In this document: piece after piece, positions 32,675 through 46,054 of the stretch | How the letters are laid out: each line of letters starts with the position of its first letter | Position numbering within the stretch: the stretch's first letter is position 1 | Source of the DNA: Nemopilema nomurai | Taxonomy: Eukaryota > Cnidaria > Scyphozoa > Rhizostomeae > Rhizostomatidae | Assembly (NCBI GenBank): GCA_003864495.1 | Contig: ML133388.1 | Span: 3,212,809 to 3,276,808 of the forward strand | Direction: 5' to 3' | DNA: 64,000 nt | The notes under the pieces: model-generated | The model's input: the letters and a program-made list of their open reading frames with translations, nothing else | Databases searched by the model: none | Told to the model about the DNA's origin: nothing | Made by a program: the position numbers and the translations under genes

Positions 32675-33633
32675 ATTATTGGCTACTATTTATAGATTAC
32701 TACAAAAAAGATTGTGCTTTGTTATTTTAAATTTTCACTTATCAAAGTTTAAACTCGCTGATACCTAATCTACCATTTGTAGTTAGTTAAAGAAGCTATT
32801 TTCAAAAGAGTAAATGTTTTAAAATTTTCAATTCGACATATCAGTTTTCCTACTGTATCTATGAAATCATATGAGAGAAAAAATATGGCAAGGCTCTTTA
32901 TAACTGACTCTTTATGCTTACCCGTTGGAATCGCCATACCGCATTTATTAGTTTACCAATTTCCAGTTGATTTTCAAGTTTTAATTATAAAGCCTGACAA
33001 TATCTATCGAAGATAATTGTTCGAGGTGCTATTCAGTTATATTTGGTAGTATGTCATTATTAGCTTTGTTAACACTGAAATAGACAAAAAAGGCTTTGAT
33101 TACACTTTTACTAAGAATTAAGGACTAGAAGAGTATTAAGAAAATTTCTTGCTGACATAAAATGGTCTCCATTATATTCATTGATTAGAGAATGCAGAAA
33201 CAACATTATTGCTAAGTTCATTTGTCGATGAATTAATTTTATATTCTTGTTATAATGGTATCAGGGTCATAATAAGTGTAATAACCACACCATGTGACTT
33301 GGTTTGCCCCCATTACCTTTATTGCACGTAAAGAAAGCCACGTTGACTACCAGTTTGATGTCTTATTACTTGGGATATTAACATTTAAGCCGTGCCTAAA
33401 GAAATACCAAACGTTTAGAAAATATGCTCTTCAGTGTAAGTCATTCAGAACTCCAAATTTTCCAAATATGGATCAGGCATTTCATCAATTTTTCCTTCCA
33501 AACAAACAGTCTTGCTATCCTGTTTTATTTCCAACAACAATGTTATTCAAATAGCATTTGAACAAAAGAATTATTCTTTCTACAATTTTCATTGAATTAG
33601 AGGCATCGCCGCATAGATCTGCCCATCATGCAT

Positions 33634-33802
33634 TTACTCCCCAGAGAAAAGTCTCCATTTGAGATAGGCCATAGCAGCGCCTTTTAACAGTGCAACCAAC
33701 AGTCGTAAAATTAGTGGCTGAAAGGTTTCCGTTCTGTACCCGAAGTAAACATAGGGTAATTTGTCTTCTTTGAACATACAACGTTCCAAATCTCGCAATA
33801 AC
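33634..33802 (-). CDS. Possible terminal exon of an unidentified minus-strand gene
   Basis: A strong acceptor (TCAGTATCTTTTTCAG) precedes a frame of 55 codons ending TAA at 33634. It reads as a mixed polar then hydrophobic C-terminus (KLPYVYFGYR, then LILRLLVALLKGAAMAYLKW). No upstream exon was recognised and the family is unknown. A second frame is open over the same bases, so chance remains likely. Confidence 0.25.
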
Positions 33803-36800
33803 CTGAAAAAGATACTGATAAAATTGAAGCAAAGTTGAAGCAACTTGCACGAGAAAGAAATCAATAGGACACTGACCTTTGGTGAGTTGATTCAATTCTT
33901 ATATCACAAAAATCAGCATATATCGTCACGAATTTGATCGAAGCATCGTATATATGCAAATTATTACAATGAATGAATGCAGCAGCCTGATTCGTATTAT
34001 ACCTGAAACTCGGAGTAGCAAATTAGAACCACAAGCATAAGCTCTGCCTATAAGGCATCGCACGCTTATAAAAGAACGAGAATCTTCATTTGGTACAGAT
34101 TCCAAAAAGCTCGTGGTGTCAATGCTCTTCTCGTGAATCGCTCATTGAAGTATTTCTTCAAATTTATTGAAAAAAATTTATCGTAGGGGAAAATATCGTT
34201 TCACAATTTTACGCTGTATGTGATAATGCAACCTCGATTTCCCTATAATCTTTCTTGTCGCAGGTTAACCCATGATCCCGGAAAAATTTGTCGAGGCAAA
34301 ATTCAATTTTTCGACTCTTATGTTGCCTTGGAAAATCGAACCCCCACCTTCTTTCTTGAATTAATGATGGATTTGTAGTTCAACAACATGCGCTTCAAAA
34401 ACATGCATTGAATATCAAAATAGGGGCAGGGCGAAGGTTATTCTCTAAGAGAAAGGAAAACTATCAACTTTTCGTGTAATGTCTTGACTATTTTTACCCG
34501 GGTTTGGCACTCTGGAATGGGCTCCAATGTCTGCCTTGGTTTTCAAATTACTGTCTGGAAGGTGCTAATGGTGACACGTGGTAAGCAATTTGCCATTCCC
34601 AAGTTCCATACGCAACTATGCAGGTTACTTTTCATATGACTAACATAGACGTAGGCCTTTGGTTATTTCCTACCTGTTTTTGGCTATTTGCTGGTGTATT
34701 GAATGCATTATGCTTCATTCCATGGGCAATATTAATAGTCGGCAGTGTTGGATTTTTGCATGTGACATCTGGTTAAAGCTCATGGGAAATGCATGGAATG
34801 CTTTGCTCAATTTTCTGGGTTAAGTAATCTTAGAAAAGTGTACTGTAAGTGAACAACTTTACAATATCTTAGATAGGGTACTGCGTTGATGATAAATGTG
34901 TCAATACATTAACCAGACCGTATGATTAATTGCTCCATAATATTTTTTAATGTTTTAACATTATTCGCATTGCTTTTTCAGTATATTTCCAAAAAATATT
35001 TTCAACGCCTTTTTCGAAATCGTTCCCACGCTCCCAATATGAGTTGTCGTAAAATATAGAGTAATACACGTCTAGCCTACCTATGAAAGAGTGTCAAGCA
35101 ACGTGTGGATATTTCTGTTCATTAGAGCCCACGCACTTGTTCCGCTGTATCTTATGACAAGAGCCAAATCGGTCCTTGACCTGCAATAGATATTACGCAA
35201 AGTTCACAAAACGTCACAATACGCAATTCAAACAAATGATATTTCTGAATATCAATGAATATTTAAACTAGTCTCCTCTTTTCTTCTGCAGTATAAAAGC
35301 GACGAATTGGCATTAGCACAGAATCTAGAAGATCAGTTTTTCGATTGATCATATCAGTTTTTGTTTGAAATTTTCTTGATTTATTCACACGAAACCGTGT
35401 CAAATAAATTGGAGATTAGGATCTGTCTGGTGCTGGATTATAATGCTTAAAGCTTGAGCTTCTCTGATCAGCACAAAGATTATGCTTTCCGGGTTTTCGG
35501 GTCCTAATTGCTTTGGAGTGCCATTTGATGTGACATTTTTTTCAACTACAAGTTTCTGATTTTCCACAGAAAAATTCATTTTTAAATTCTTGCTGATAAG
35601 TAAAGGGGACATTCATTGGAGTGACAGTATCTGGAGAAAGGTAATTATTTATAATTGACAAGCCTGAAATGGCCAATGTTACGTTTATTCAAATGTAAGT
35701 TGATTAAATTCGTAGGAGTAGATGAACTGGTAATTGATAAAACAATATCGAGTCCTCCATCTATTTTCCTTTATTGACCCCGTTAGTTTGATTTTGTTGA
35801 GGTTGCTAGAGCATTAAATGCGAGCCATTCCATACAACCGTTCTAATTGCTACATGGTTACTTAGCATAGGGTGGGACAAATATTGTCTCCGTTGAAAAA
35901 AATACGCAACAAGGATTTGACTACATATCATAACTTTGTTATCCAAACAATAATTTAAACCGAGCTTAGAATAGTAAAATAGAGCTTATCGACGATTTGG
36001 CTGCAATTGACGAGAATCTTAACAATTCATGTTACTAATGCAATCCATGACCATCTCTATCATTTTCTCGCGGCATGCGTATATGTTGGACAGTATGAAT
36101 TGCAAAGATACATTGCAATACCTACCTATAAAGCTTTGATAAACAAGATGATCGTGCTAATTGTTCGGCCTTCCAGAAAAAGTTCGAAACCCAATTGTTG
36201 TTTACTCAATTAACCAAATTATACCCAATTAATGAAATACGATCATTTCTTGACAAATCTTTTTAGAGTATTATCCATTTTATGGTAACATCCCCAATGT
36301 CTACAAGCAGATAGCACTCCTAGCATCCCCAAACATTTATTAAAACGCAAGCCGCTGCATTTAGCAATACTTTCCCTGGCTAGTAAACTGCTGAACTTCT
36401 GTAATACACAAGATACCCCATCCCGTCTCAGGGTATTTCTGGCTCCATTTACATGGCAGGGTATTCCCTTTTTACTTGGGTCAGATTGATAAGCTCATAT
36501 CAAGCTGCCTTCGTGAATACCCCAATGTTTCCTATTCCACTTACTGCGAATATTTCAATGGCCTGGCTCTTTGATACGATTACCTCATCCCCAGTTCTGC
36601 TTTCCCTGGTAAGCTTAGCCATTCCTCATCTCTAGTCTTCGCAATGGTTTTCAGCTTCTATCCACTGTTCTGGCGCAGACGCATCTACATTTCACTTAGG
36701 GATAACTAGGGGCGTCGCTAAAGGGGAAGGGGTAGCGGGAGGCACCTTATCCACCAATCTTGTGTCTGTTATCATAATTAAGGCTTCGTCAGCAAATACT

Positions 36801-39800
36801 GAAATTTTGTTTATTCTTACTTTCGTCGCGATTTTTACAAATGTGATAAACCAATAATAGGGGCGTGACTGTAAATTAATAATTAAACCACGCCCTTACC
36901 CCAACCACGTCCTAGAGTCAAACCCTATTGCCGGCCAAACTCAACTTTGTACCCCCCTCTGAAAATTGCATTGTAGCTCCGGCCCTAGAGACAACAATAG
37001 CGGGAGTGTCTTTTAATATTTGTCCATCTCCCTTTTCAGTAAGCCTGAATTGAACTTTCACCTTCAGGTATTTTCCAAAAATGGCTGCAATCCACTGCAA
37101 ACTCCCACTGTATTCAGCCTTAAACTCACAACTTCATATTAACTCCCTTTATAATTTTCCTGCAACGATGTTTCATCATACCCCAATTCTACAAATATCA
37201 GCCCTGATATTATCGGTTTTACTGTCAATTGATCCTTAACACAACACCGCAACTCCACGCAGTATCAGCTAAATCCTGCATTTCTCAAGCGCTGATTTTT
37301 ATCATTCACAAACATAAACGCCTATTGTGGGCGCGATTAAGAACTTGTGTTCCGCTTTCCATCTGGAAGCTGACTGTCTGTGCAGGGCTCGATACAACAC
37401 AAGCTAAAAGCTAGATGTAACAGCAGATAAAGCACCGCCATTACCTTCTATGAAGAACTCTTTCACAAAATGAAATTAGATTTAGGCAAAACTTAATTAC
37501 TTGAAAATACCTTTTTTATCGATGTCTCACTGAAGGTCTACCGCATGACTTTTAATGCCAATTCTTTTTATTCAAAAGGTATTGCATTATTAGCTGAAAA
37601 TGACAAACATCATTGACCGGTCAAACAATCTAACTCCCGTTTGAAATTTCAAACATATTATTCTTTCTTTGGTGCTGCTATGAAAAGCTTATAAATTCCT
37701 AATGCTATTTTTCACCAATGACTGTTCGCAGTGACATAAACATGTTGTATCAGTTAGCAAGTGCTTTGGAATCAGCAACAATAGTTCGACTCTGCTTTCA
37801 TCCATCCTAGAATCCGCGCTAGAATCGAGGACGTTTCCAAACTTCCTTTCAAAACGATGCAATTTCCATTCCAACACTATATTCACGGTTCAATATCTGC
37901 AAACGCTGAATAGAAATACTTTAACCAAGAACTGTAGGTTGGCGTAAGTATTTCTTAAAGTGCTTCTAAGGTGAAAAAACTGCAGCTTAAAAGTTATTCG
38001 ATTTGCAATTTTGTGCCTCTATACTTCGCATTTGCGCTCAAAGTTTCGTTTAGCCCTTCAAAACTATTATATTCATTGCCAGCGTTAGATTGTATATTAC
38101 AATCTGATATGACGTAATTCAGTATGCAGCGATTTTACTCATTGTCATAACAGATTACGGAGTCAATCATAACTGCAGTATGTCGAAGGTTCTCCTGCGG
38201 CGAGCCAATATCAAAAGCAAGAATGGATTGCTAGGATGGCTAAAGAAAAGATAAAACCGACTTTGGCCTAATGCAGTCGAGTTCCTATGTGATATTATTG
38301 GATTTAAGGCTTTCATTGTTGCTATGGCAGTGGAAAGCTTTCCCATGGATAAAGATCCTTTTTAGGTTTCTAATTAACTCAGTTTGTAAGCATTCTCTCC
38401 ACAAGGCATTCACCTTCTATCAATGTTGTACTATCAGTATTCCGTTGCTGCGTTACAAATCTTTTTCCTTTTTGCATCAGGTAATCAACATATCCAGTCT
38501 AGTTAAAGGGATTCGATCTATTTGATGCTAGTTGCTTTTATACATCAAAGGAATCTCAGGAAAAAGTCGTTTTCGACAGATTGGAGAACCCAAGAACGCT
38601 GCTAGCGCAATGCTTGTTATGCCTTTGTCTGCAATCCTGCGATGCCTACAATGCTTGAAACATCTTTACGGCATTTTATAGGTATGCAAAGTGACGTTAT
38701 TAATGTTTTTTGCAGTAAATAATCAAATGATTGATACATTTCAAGCGAATATCGACCAGTATTTAAAACTGAGTTGTCAACGTGTTTTTGTTGCCGACTT
38801 AATACTCTCTTTTGTTTTTGTTTGACCGTAACGAAATATAACCTTTCTGGCGGAAAATGAGGTTGAATCACAGAGGTATAGATATAACATTTGCCTTTGT
38901 AATTACAGTGAAATGTTTTAAGATTCGGCTGCAGTTCGTATGTTTATACTTTGGTGCATAGGCTAATAGCACGCTGAAGCTGGCGCACTGAGATAGAGAT
39001 GAACATGTTTTCACTACTTGTTTGTGGTAAAGGAAGCTTGATTGATATTCGAGAACATGACCATTCGCATCTATAGACATCTAGATCGACATACGTCTGT
39101 CAATTCAAGCATCACTGAACACCGCTCTAAACCAAATCTCCTTGAGAGTGTTCTGTTTATGTTAATCTCTGCAAGAGGCATTTTATCAAATATCATGCAT
39201 ACTGATTTAGGAGATATAACGCCAAGCAAAGCCCCCGTAGAGTATTGAATAATTCATTAATCATCAAAGAGCTATAGAAATGTTGTGGTTTCACCTACAT
39301 TGCAGGTAGAACACACTGTATAGAAATAACACGAAACGTTCTAAACCCCCAAATGTTTTACTTCGGATTTCATTAAGTTTTATGCACTGGCATTGAAAGT
39401 AGCTCTGATGTTGAAAGCTCTTTTGTACTGCATTTACAAATGTCCTTTCCAGAAAGTCAAAAGAATGGATTATAGCTTTGTTTCTTGGCGAGACGACGTA
39501 TAATTCATTATCCGTTTTTCGTAAACCTCTTTGTTGCTCGATTAATCTGCATTGGGATTCAGCGTACCACGGGCCAGAATTGGGTCTCGATGCACATCTC
39601 CCAAGCTCAACTTTGCCATGTCTCTTCGATTTTTGACTTCTTCAAGCTTTGGGCAAGGAACATGGCAAGTACATAAGAACGCTCGTTGACGCGAAGTATT
39701 TGCAAAATTTGCAGTGAGTTTTATGATATTATTCATTATGAATATCTAAATATGAATAATTAATTCGTTTCCTCTACTATTCTAAGTGTCAGAACTGTTA

Positions 39801-41583
39801 TAGTTACAACGTTTTGTTTTCAACTGGTAGTTTGACTAGGAAACACCTGCCATATGGAAATCACTTGACTTTTTGTGAGAAATATAAATCAGATTCCCAG
39901 TCTCACTTGAAATCAATGTCGACTTTCGAATGTAGTGCTTATGTGTACACATTGCACACACATGTTGATGGAACTGCAGATTTGATATGCTAAACATGAG
40001 CGGTAATAGCAAAAAATGGTATGATTGCATGTTACCCTGTATTTGATTGCTGTGTACTTACAAACTATACGCCATTCCTCCCCAAAGCTTTGATGTTTGG
40101 TCAACCTATCTGAATATTTTTCTAATGAATTTGTAGTTAGCCTGTGTGTGGATTAACCACTGTTAGACTTACCGCTCTCGTGGTCAGAAGGTTTGTTTGT
40201 CTTATTTAAAAGTCTGAATTTGTTTCATATTACTTAAATGTATTTATTGCCTAGTGAGCTGGTAAGAGTTAAGGTGGCAATGATCGGCTTTTGCAGCCGT
40301 GATTGGTCATCAAACAGCCAAGGAGCTTGCTTTTAAACTGTTTGGTCTACACCATAAACATCCTAACATAGTAGGTAAACTACAACGTTATGCAGTATAA
40401 CTTTATATTCTCCAATCCAACGTTGATCTCTTAACAAATATAGGCTTTTCATTTTGCCGACTTTTGCCACTTTAATTTATTTTTTCTGGCTGTTTTATAT
40501 GGCATACACTCCTTTTATTGCGTGTCGTACGTCTGATTTCAGAAACTTTTTCGGAAGCCTTTAGTAATTTGGAGTATCTATCTGCCTTATTTTATAAGTC
40601 AGTTGTAAACATCCGAAATACAAAGAAGACAATACGTAATGACGTAAAGGGAAATCGAAAGGAGATAAAATGTACGAAATAACATGTCTTGCACAACAAC
40701 ACAATTTAGATGTTCAAGTCAAATTCATTAAAATTAATCTCCAGCAGAACTCATGTCTTTTCTTATAGTCTAGTTACTGTTATTGACCAAAAACAAAGGG
40801 ACAGGACAAACCGTAGCGACTGTTTTTGTATGGCAACAAGTGATCGAAAACATTTTCATGTGTTACCAAAATATCAATTGATTCATGATTGACCACTAGG
40901 AAAACATGGAGTTGTGTCAGAAGCAAAGGCTTTTAGCAAGGCTTTATCGAGTAATCGTAATTACTCCCCAGTCTCAGTAGGTTTAAAGTTTTAGAAAAGA
41001 GAGAACTTCGATTCGCTATAAACAATGTTTTCATTTATGCATTACGGTGACCTTTCAACACCTCTCTGGTGTTGTCATAGGTGTATTATTTTTAGAATAT
41101 ACTCTGTTTGATTGACAACACTTTGAATGCACAAGCCAATGCGACAAATAATCAACCCGATAGAAGGCCAGCATTTGAATTTGATTCCGCAAGCACCAAC
41201 TATTATGTCGTTCTACCCCTTTGTTGATACTGGTCTTTCTATTGAGCCCTAAGAGATTCACTGACATTCAAATAAAACTTCAGACTTCAAGTCAAATGTT
41301 TCATGTCAAGGCAGTCAAATTGCTGTACAATCAGTTTCTAGAATCTCCACTCCGCTACTACAGAAAGACTATAGAGAAATCAATTAACATTGAAATGTGT
41401 TGTTGGCTCTTCCATCAACGGAAGAAAATACATCAACAACTGTTTTAGTCCCGTCACTTGGTGTATTCTGTTGCGATTGCTCCAAGAAGCAATGAAAAAT
41501 GCTTTTCTTAATTGTGAAGGAATTGTGCTTAAAAAATCACAAATCTGGCTTAACTTCATTTATACAATTATCATCATTTTTTA

Positions 41584-41650
41584 GTTGTTGTTGTTGCTGG
41601 TGTTGTTGCTGGTGTTGTTGTTGGTTGTTGTTGTTGTCGTTGTTGTTGTT
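41584..41650. repeat. (TTG)n microsatellite with interruptions
   Basis: Imperfect TTG repeats with occasional CTG and TCG units. Confidence 0.92.
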
Positions 41651-42961
41651 AAAGTTCAGGCTAGGTTAGTGACAAAGATCTAGTCTACACGTGATTAATC
41701 CCGCATCATGAATCAACGGTTAGCCTCAGGTTCATTCAATAGATCTAACCAAGGCTGGTGGTATAATGGCGCATGTCTCAATATATTAGGTAGAGACTAT
41801 CGAAACTTTGTACAGAAATTTCTTCAGTATAACCCCCTTTCCTCAAAACAAAGCTGTAATTGACCATATCAATTTTGATATCAATTACATTACATATAAT
41901 ACAAGTAGCTCAATTTAAAAGGTGGAGAGAGTTGCAGCCTACGTTACTTTGCAAAGTGTTGCTAGTTTCACAAGGTTTTTAACTTGCATTGTAGCCTTGC
42001 CTACAGGCATAGAGAGATTTCATAAACACCTAATTTTGAGTCACTCATCTAATAAAAGTATTTGAAAAGACGAACCGATGTCTTAACATCTATGAACACT
42101 TTTTGCCCCCTAAGACCTCCTCTTGAAATGGTTACACAAAAGTGACTCATGTTGAAAATATTTCTATTTCCCTGAGCAACGCACTTAAGGAGCTATCATT
42201 GTTCCATTTGTTTGCTGGGGCCTGAGTTTAATTTCCTGGCTCTGATGATAGCACTCATTCCTCTGTTGCAAATATTCAAAGGTCTCGCAAGATTCACTTG
42301 CTTCAGCACTTCCTTCTTTCTCTCAAGACCATTTGCTTGGCTCAAGCCTTGGATGCAATCTGTTTGTATCCCATCCTTGTATTCGAAAAGCTACATGTTG
42401 CTTTACTTGTGTTTTAATGGCCTATCAGCATAAACCGTTTATGATAACGAACTTTCCAAATATTTATAATTACATTGAAACTTTTTATCATTTTTATGCT
42501 ATTCTCTCAGAGCCTCTTATATTTGGAAAAATATATTTCTAAATTTAGAATGAACACTATTCTGCCATGTCTCTCACACTGTTCCAATTTTTCGGCATAT
42601 TTCAGCCTGGTACTTCATGTAAGACTTCTTGTTATTATGAATAAGATGTGGAGTTAAACATTGCGTCACGTGATTTTACTCAGGTTGTGTTGTCATTCGA
42701 TCAAGACATATCAATGTTTGTTATTATGTCGGCTCACGTCAAGCTTAAAAGTTTTGCATTTGGCGCAATCATATCATAAGAATGATTCTGTATTTCCCTT
42801 TCAGATTACTGTCACAGTTCATTTCTCCGTGCTGCCAGCTGAAAGTGGATTAAGCAACGTTACGGATTAGAGACAAAAATAATTGTTACGATTTAAACAA
42901 TCTCGTATCTGCGTTGGTGCCAAACCAGATGTTTTGTTGAGTGCAAACAAAGTCATTACGC

Positions 42962-43026
42962 GAGAGCTTTGTTATTGTCCATCATCGTTACCAGAGAGCT
43001 TTGTTATTGTCCATCATCGTTACCAG
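42962..43026. repeat. 32-bp tandem duplication upstream of gene D
   Basis: GAGCTTTGTTATTGTCCATC and the following 12 bases occur twice with a 32-base period, ending about 370 bp before the start codon of claudin-like gene D. Confidence 0.92.
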
Positions 43027-43355
43027 AGTAATACATCGATTGTGCTAGTAACCAATTGAAGTGTTATCAAGCGATTCAAAACTTGAACGTGAATGGAAAT
43101 AAGCCTCTCCATCCGAGGAAGCGACAGAAACTGGTTAAATATCTGGTCTGCAAATCCTCTTCTTAGCAGATTCAACATTGTATATGATAGCTGTACTTGG
43201 TGAGCACTTCGTATATCCACTATATCCTGATGCAGAATGGTCTTTAACACGTCTGCAAGGCATGCTGGACCTTTAGTGCAAGCGCATTGAGTGACAGTGA
43301 TTTGTTTATCAAGATCACCATGTATGTGATCTTCAGAGTCTAAAGGCTTGGACAC
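43020..43355 (-). CDS. Hypothetical 111-residue open frame, divergent from gene D
   Basis: An ATG-started minus-strand frame of 111 codons ends at TAG/TAA-type stop near 43020, about 40 bp from the ATG of the plus-strand gene D. It contains two Cys near the N-terminus (TQCACTKGPAC) and an amphipathic, Leu-rich remainder without a clear TM segment. No family is recognised. It overlaps the expected 5' UTR of gene D, and it may be a chance frame. Confidence 0.22.
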   Translation of the reverse strand: MSKPLDSEDHIHGDLDKQITVTQCACTKGPACLADVLKTILHQDIVDIRSAHQVQLSYTMLNLLRRGFADQIFNQFLSLPRMERLISIHVQVLNRLITLQLVTSTIDVLLW

Positions 43356-43394
43356 ATCTTTCTTGGAGAGGACTTTTCAACGGGGTAGCCAACG

Positions 43395-45105
43395 ATGAGG
43401 GTTACGCAGATGAGAATTTTCACGGCCTTACTTGCAATGCTAGCAACCCTTTTGACCATCGCGGCTTTTGCGTCCAATGACTGGTATGTCGTCTCGACGC
43501 AGTCGCAGCTTTCATCCGCGGAGGTAATTGAATATTCATATGGGCTGTTCAACTACTGTGTTAGCGGTAAATGTTTCGCAGTCAAGACAAATGAAGGTAT
43601 GTATATTAAAACAAGCATTGGCTGGCAATTGCGCACTGATAAGCTCCCATATACAGTAAGCAGCATCTACAGTGATATACCATACATACATGCAATAAAG
43701 TGTTCTATCAACAGTAATATTATAATACCAATGTAAAATATCAGCAACATCATGTTAAGCTGACAGGTGTAGTCTAGATAATTTCAACGCACTTTGATTG
43801 ACTATGCGAAGTTAAAATGGACACATGCAATTAAGACGGTATCAGATTGATAGCATATCATAGTCGGTATCATAAGAAATCGATAGAATATCAACATTGC
43901 GATAGGACAACCATAGTGATTTGCTTTACTTTACATTTTCTTTACATGATAACGTTGTTATTAAATCGGAATGTTTATTAGCACGATGATGTCAGAAAGT
44001 AAGAGGAACAGCAATCAGAAGGACAAATCTTGCCCCGTTTAGATAAATAGAACTTGAGAATTTTTCTCTTCAATGTAGGTGGGTGTGGATTTACATTGGT
44101 AAATGACAGGGGTTCATCGATATACGTAAACATTAAGACTACTATAGATGAAATCAGGAAATTGTAGGCCTCCTTTTGCACTATGGACAGCATTCTCGTT
44201 GGGCTAAAAAGGAGAAAGGGGGCAAAAATGGAGAATCATTTGGAAATTTTAGATGAATTGGGAGATTGGTCCACACCGCATTGTGATAAGACGTCAGAAT
44301 CTGAACAGGGCCAACCCTTTTGAGATGTGTCTTCTTCAAACTGAGTCTCTTATTGATGAAAAGGACAAATCAGGCTTTGTTTTGAAAGAAACAGGATGAC
44401 TTGAAAATTCAAGGAAACACTCCAATACCTCTCACAGATTTCGAGAGGAAAACTGCCCGAAAGTTGCAACTTTCTAATTGCTGAGGTCTACATGTTCAGA
44501 GTGTTACGTATTGGCGTTTATTATTTATGATAAACCTTCCCCTAGCATGACAACAGAATCGGCCTGGCGTGAAATGGCCGCGTTTCATTTTCCTGTTATC
44601 AAACTTGAAACAAAACCAACAAAAACATTTTTTTGAGTATGTGGTTTTTTGGTTGATTTGAACCTCTTCACTAATCGGCAAACTAGAAGCAGATGATTCG
44701 AAGCTTTCTTTTATTTTTTTGCCAAACGTTATTCTTGGTGAAATTTATTGGTTAAAGAGTTTGGCAGTTGGAGCTTCGGGACAATGCCACAGAGCGCTAC
44801 CATGAACAATTCTGGGAAAAATGACTCCAGTGGGCAATGACAAGAAGTCCTTTAAAATAGTTTTCTCAAAGTTCTTGTATGTGGCATTAGAACTTAGAAG
44901 CAACTGCAAAATTATTCATTGGTGGCGTGAAGGGGTGTGATTAACTTTCAAGTCCCTTGCTGTGACTCGAACAAAATTGAAATTTGCATGATATGACAGT
45001 ATTGCGCAATTAATCTATTAGAAGTCCCACTTTCTTGAATTGAAGTTTTCTCAATGATTGCTTGGTTGCTTGATTGCTTGCTCAATTGATTGAATGATTG
45101 CTTGC

Positions 45106-45136
<31 letters not shown>

Positions 45137-46054
45137 AGTGATTGAATGATTGATTTGAATGATTTATTGATTGATTGGTTGCTCGATTGCTTGGTTGCTT
45201 GATTGCTTGTTCGCTTGATTGAATGGAGAGAACCACCTTTTCCGCATTAGGAGAGGAGATGGGTTGCAGTATCGGTCGCCCTTTCATGACAATTTTATAA
45301 AACTAGTGAAATACACTTTTTTAAGGTTGGAGGAAGGCAGTGATTGGACTGTTGCAGCGTCATTGCTCTTAGCTGCTTTTCTATCCGCCATTTTCTCCGT
45401 CATCTGCTGCAGCAAGAAGATCAAGTATGTCAGCGTAACGATGCTCCTTTCAGGTATGTAAGTCTCGCTTTGCAGGATTTCATACAGTTGGATTCAGTTT
45501 TTGAGTCATTAAATATACACTAATGCCCTTATTTTGTTAGCATCTAGGCCTTCATTGAGTTCTTTTTTATGTTGCATGAGGCTTTGACAGAAATTGTATC
45601 AAATTGAGATTTCATATGAAATCCCGCTTAGCTCCATATCCAAGACAAACCAACAATGCAAAGAAGAGCGACAATCACAGCTGCTCTCAATCACAAATGC
45701 CTAATAATGTGAGCAAAATTATACGTAAATACGATGCAAAAACTAGCATGCATTGAATCAATTTGATAGCTACTAGGACAATTCAGTAGCCTCGCTTTAG
45801 GTTTGCTAGAACCTCGCTTAATAACCATGTACGTTTGAATACATTGATAACAAGTTTCCATTCCTCTTGCAGCATTATTGCAGCTGGTTGCATTAATAAC
45901 CTTCCCACTGAATATGAACCTCTCAAGCAATAATGGCTTTGGCCTATCGTATTACGTCGAGTGTGTAGGGATGATAGTAACTTGTGGAGCTGGCCTTTTT
46001 ACATGTGCCTCAAAGGAGGAGCAAGTCGCTCCGTTCCATGACATTGCCACTTGA
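43395..46054 (+). CDS. Claudin-like four-TM protein, gene D
   Basis: Three plus-strand exons, 43395-43596, 45337-45453 and 45873-46054, join in phase 1 at both introns to give about 166 residues, the shortest of the four genes. TM1 is at about 7-26. In the first loop W30 is followed by GLF at 50-52 in place of the usual GLW, then Cys 55 and Cys 60, which are only five apart. TM2 is ASLLLAAFLSAIFSVICC and lacks the usual preceding Arg. TM3 (VTMLLSALLQLVALITF) crosses the exon 2/3 boundary, a short loop has the sequon NLS, and TM4 is VECVGMIVTCGAGLFTC. The tail ends HDIAT. For exon 2 the acceptor at 45335-45336 is the one that restores the frame. Exon 1 equals that of gene B in coding length (202 bases). 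Intron 1 contains a TTGA/TTGC tetranucleotide array. Confidence 0.82.
45052..45222. repeat. TTGA/TTGC tetranucleotide array in intron 1 of gene D
   Basis: About 170 bp of interspersed TTGA and TTGC units, ending about 115 bp before exon 2. A minus-strand open frame through it encodes only Gln/Ser/Asn/Ile repeats and is not a gene. Confidence 0.92.

Larger units (their letters stand above)
32675..43019. other. Ten-kb region without a confirmed gene
   Basis: Only a possible terminal exon at 33634-33802 was found. G/C-rich direct and inverse fragments such as GGGGCGTCGCTAAAGGGG at 36712 and CCGGCCCTAG near 36978 look like repeat remnants. A TTG microsatellite lies at 41584 and a 32-bp duplication at 42962. 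Other open frames (for example 38617-38871 minus and 35400-35612 minus) lack splice or family support. Confidence 0.45.

Noticed and set aside
35400..35612. 70-codon minus-strand frame
   Set aside because: Hydrophilic and plausible by eye, but without clear splice sites or recognisable motifs.
38617..38871. 84-codon minus-strand frame
   Set aside because: Somewhat protein-like composition, but no acceptor, donor, family motif or neighbouring exon.
45051..45287. 78-codon minus-strand frame
   Set aside because: It is the translation of a TTGA/TTGC tetranucleotide array.
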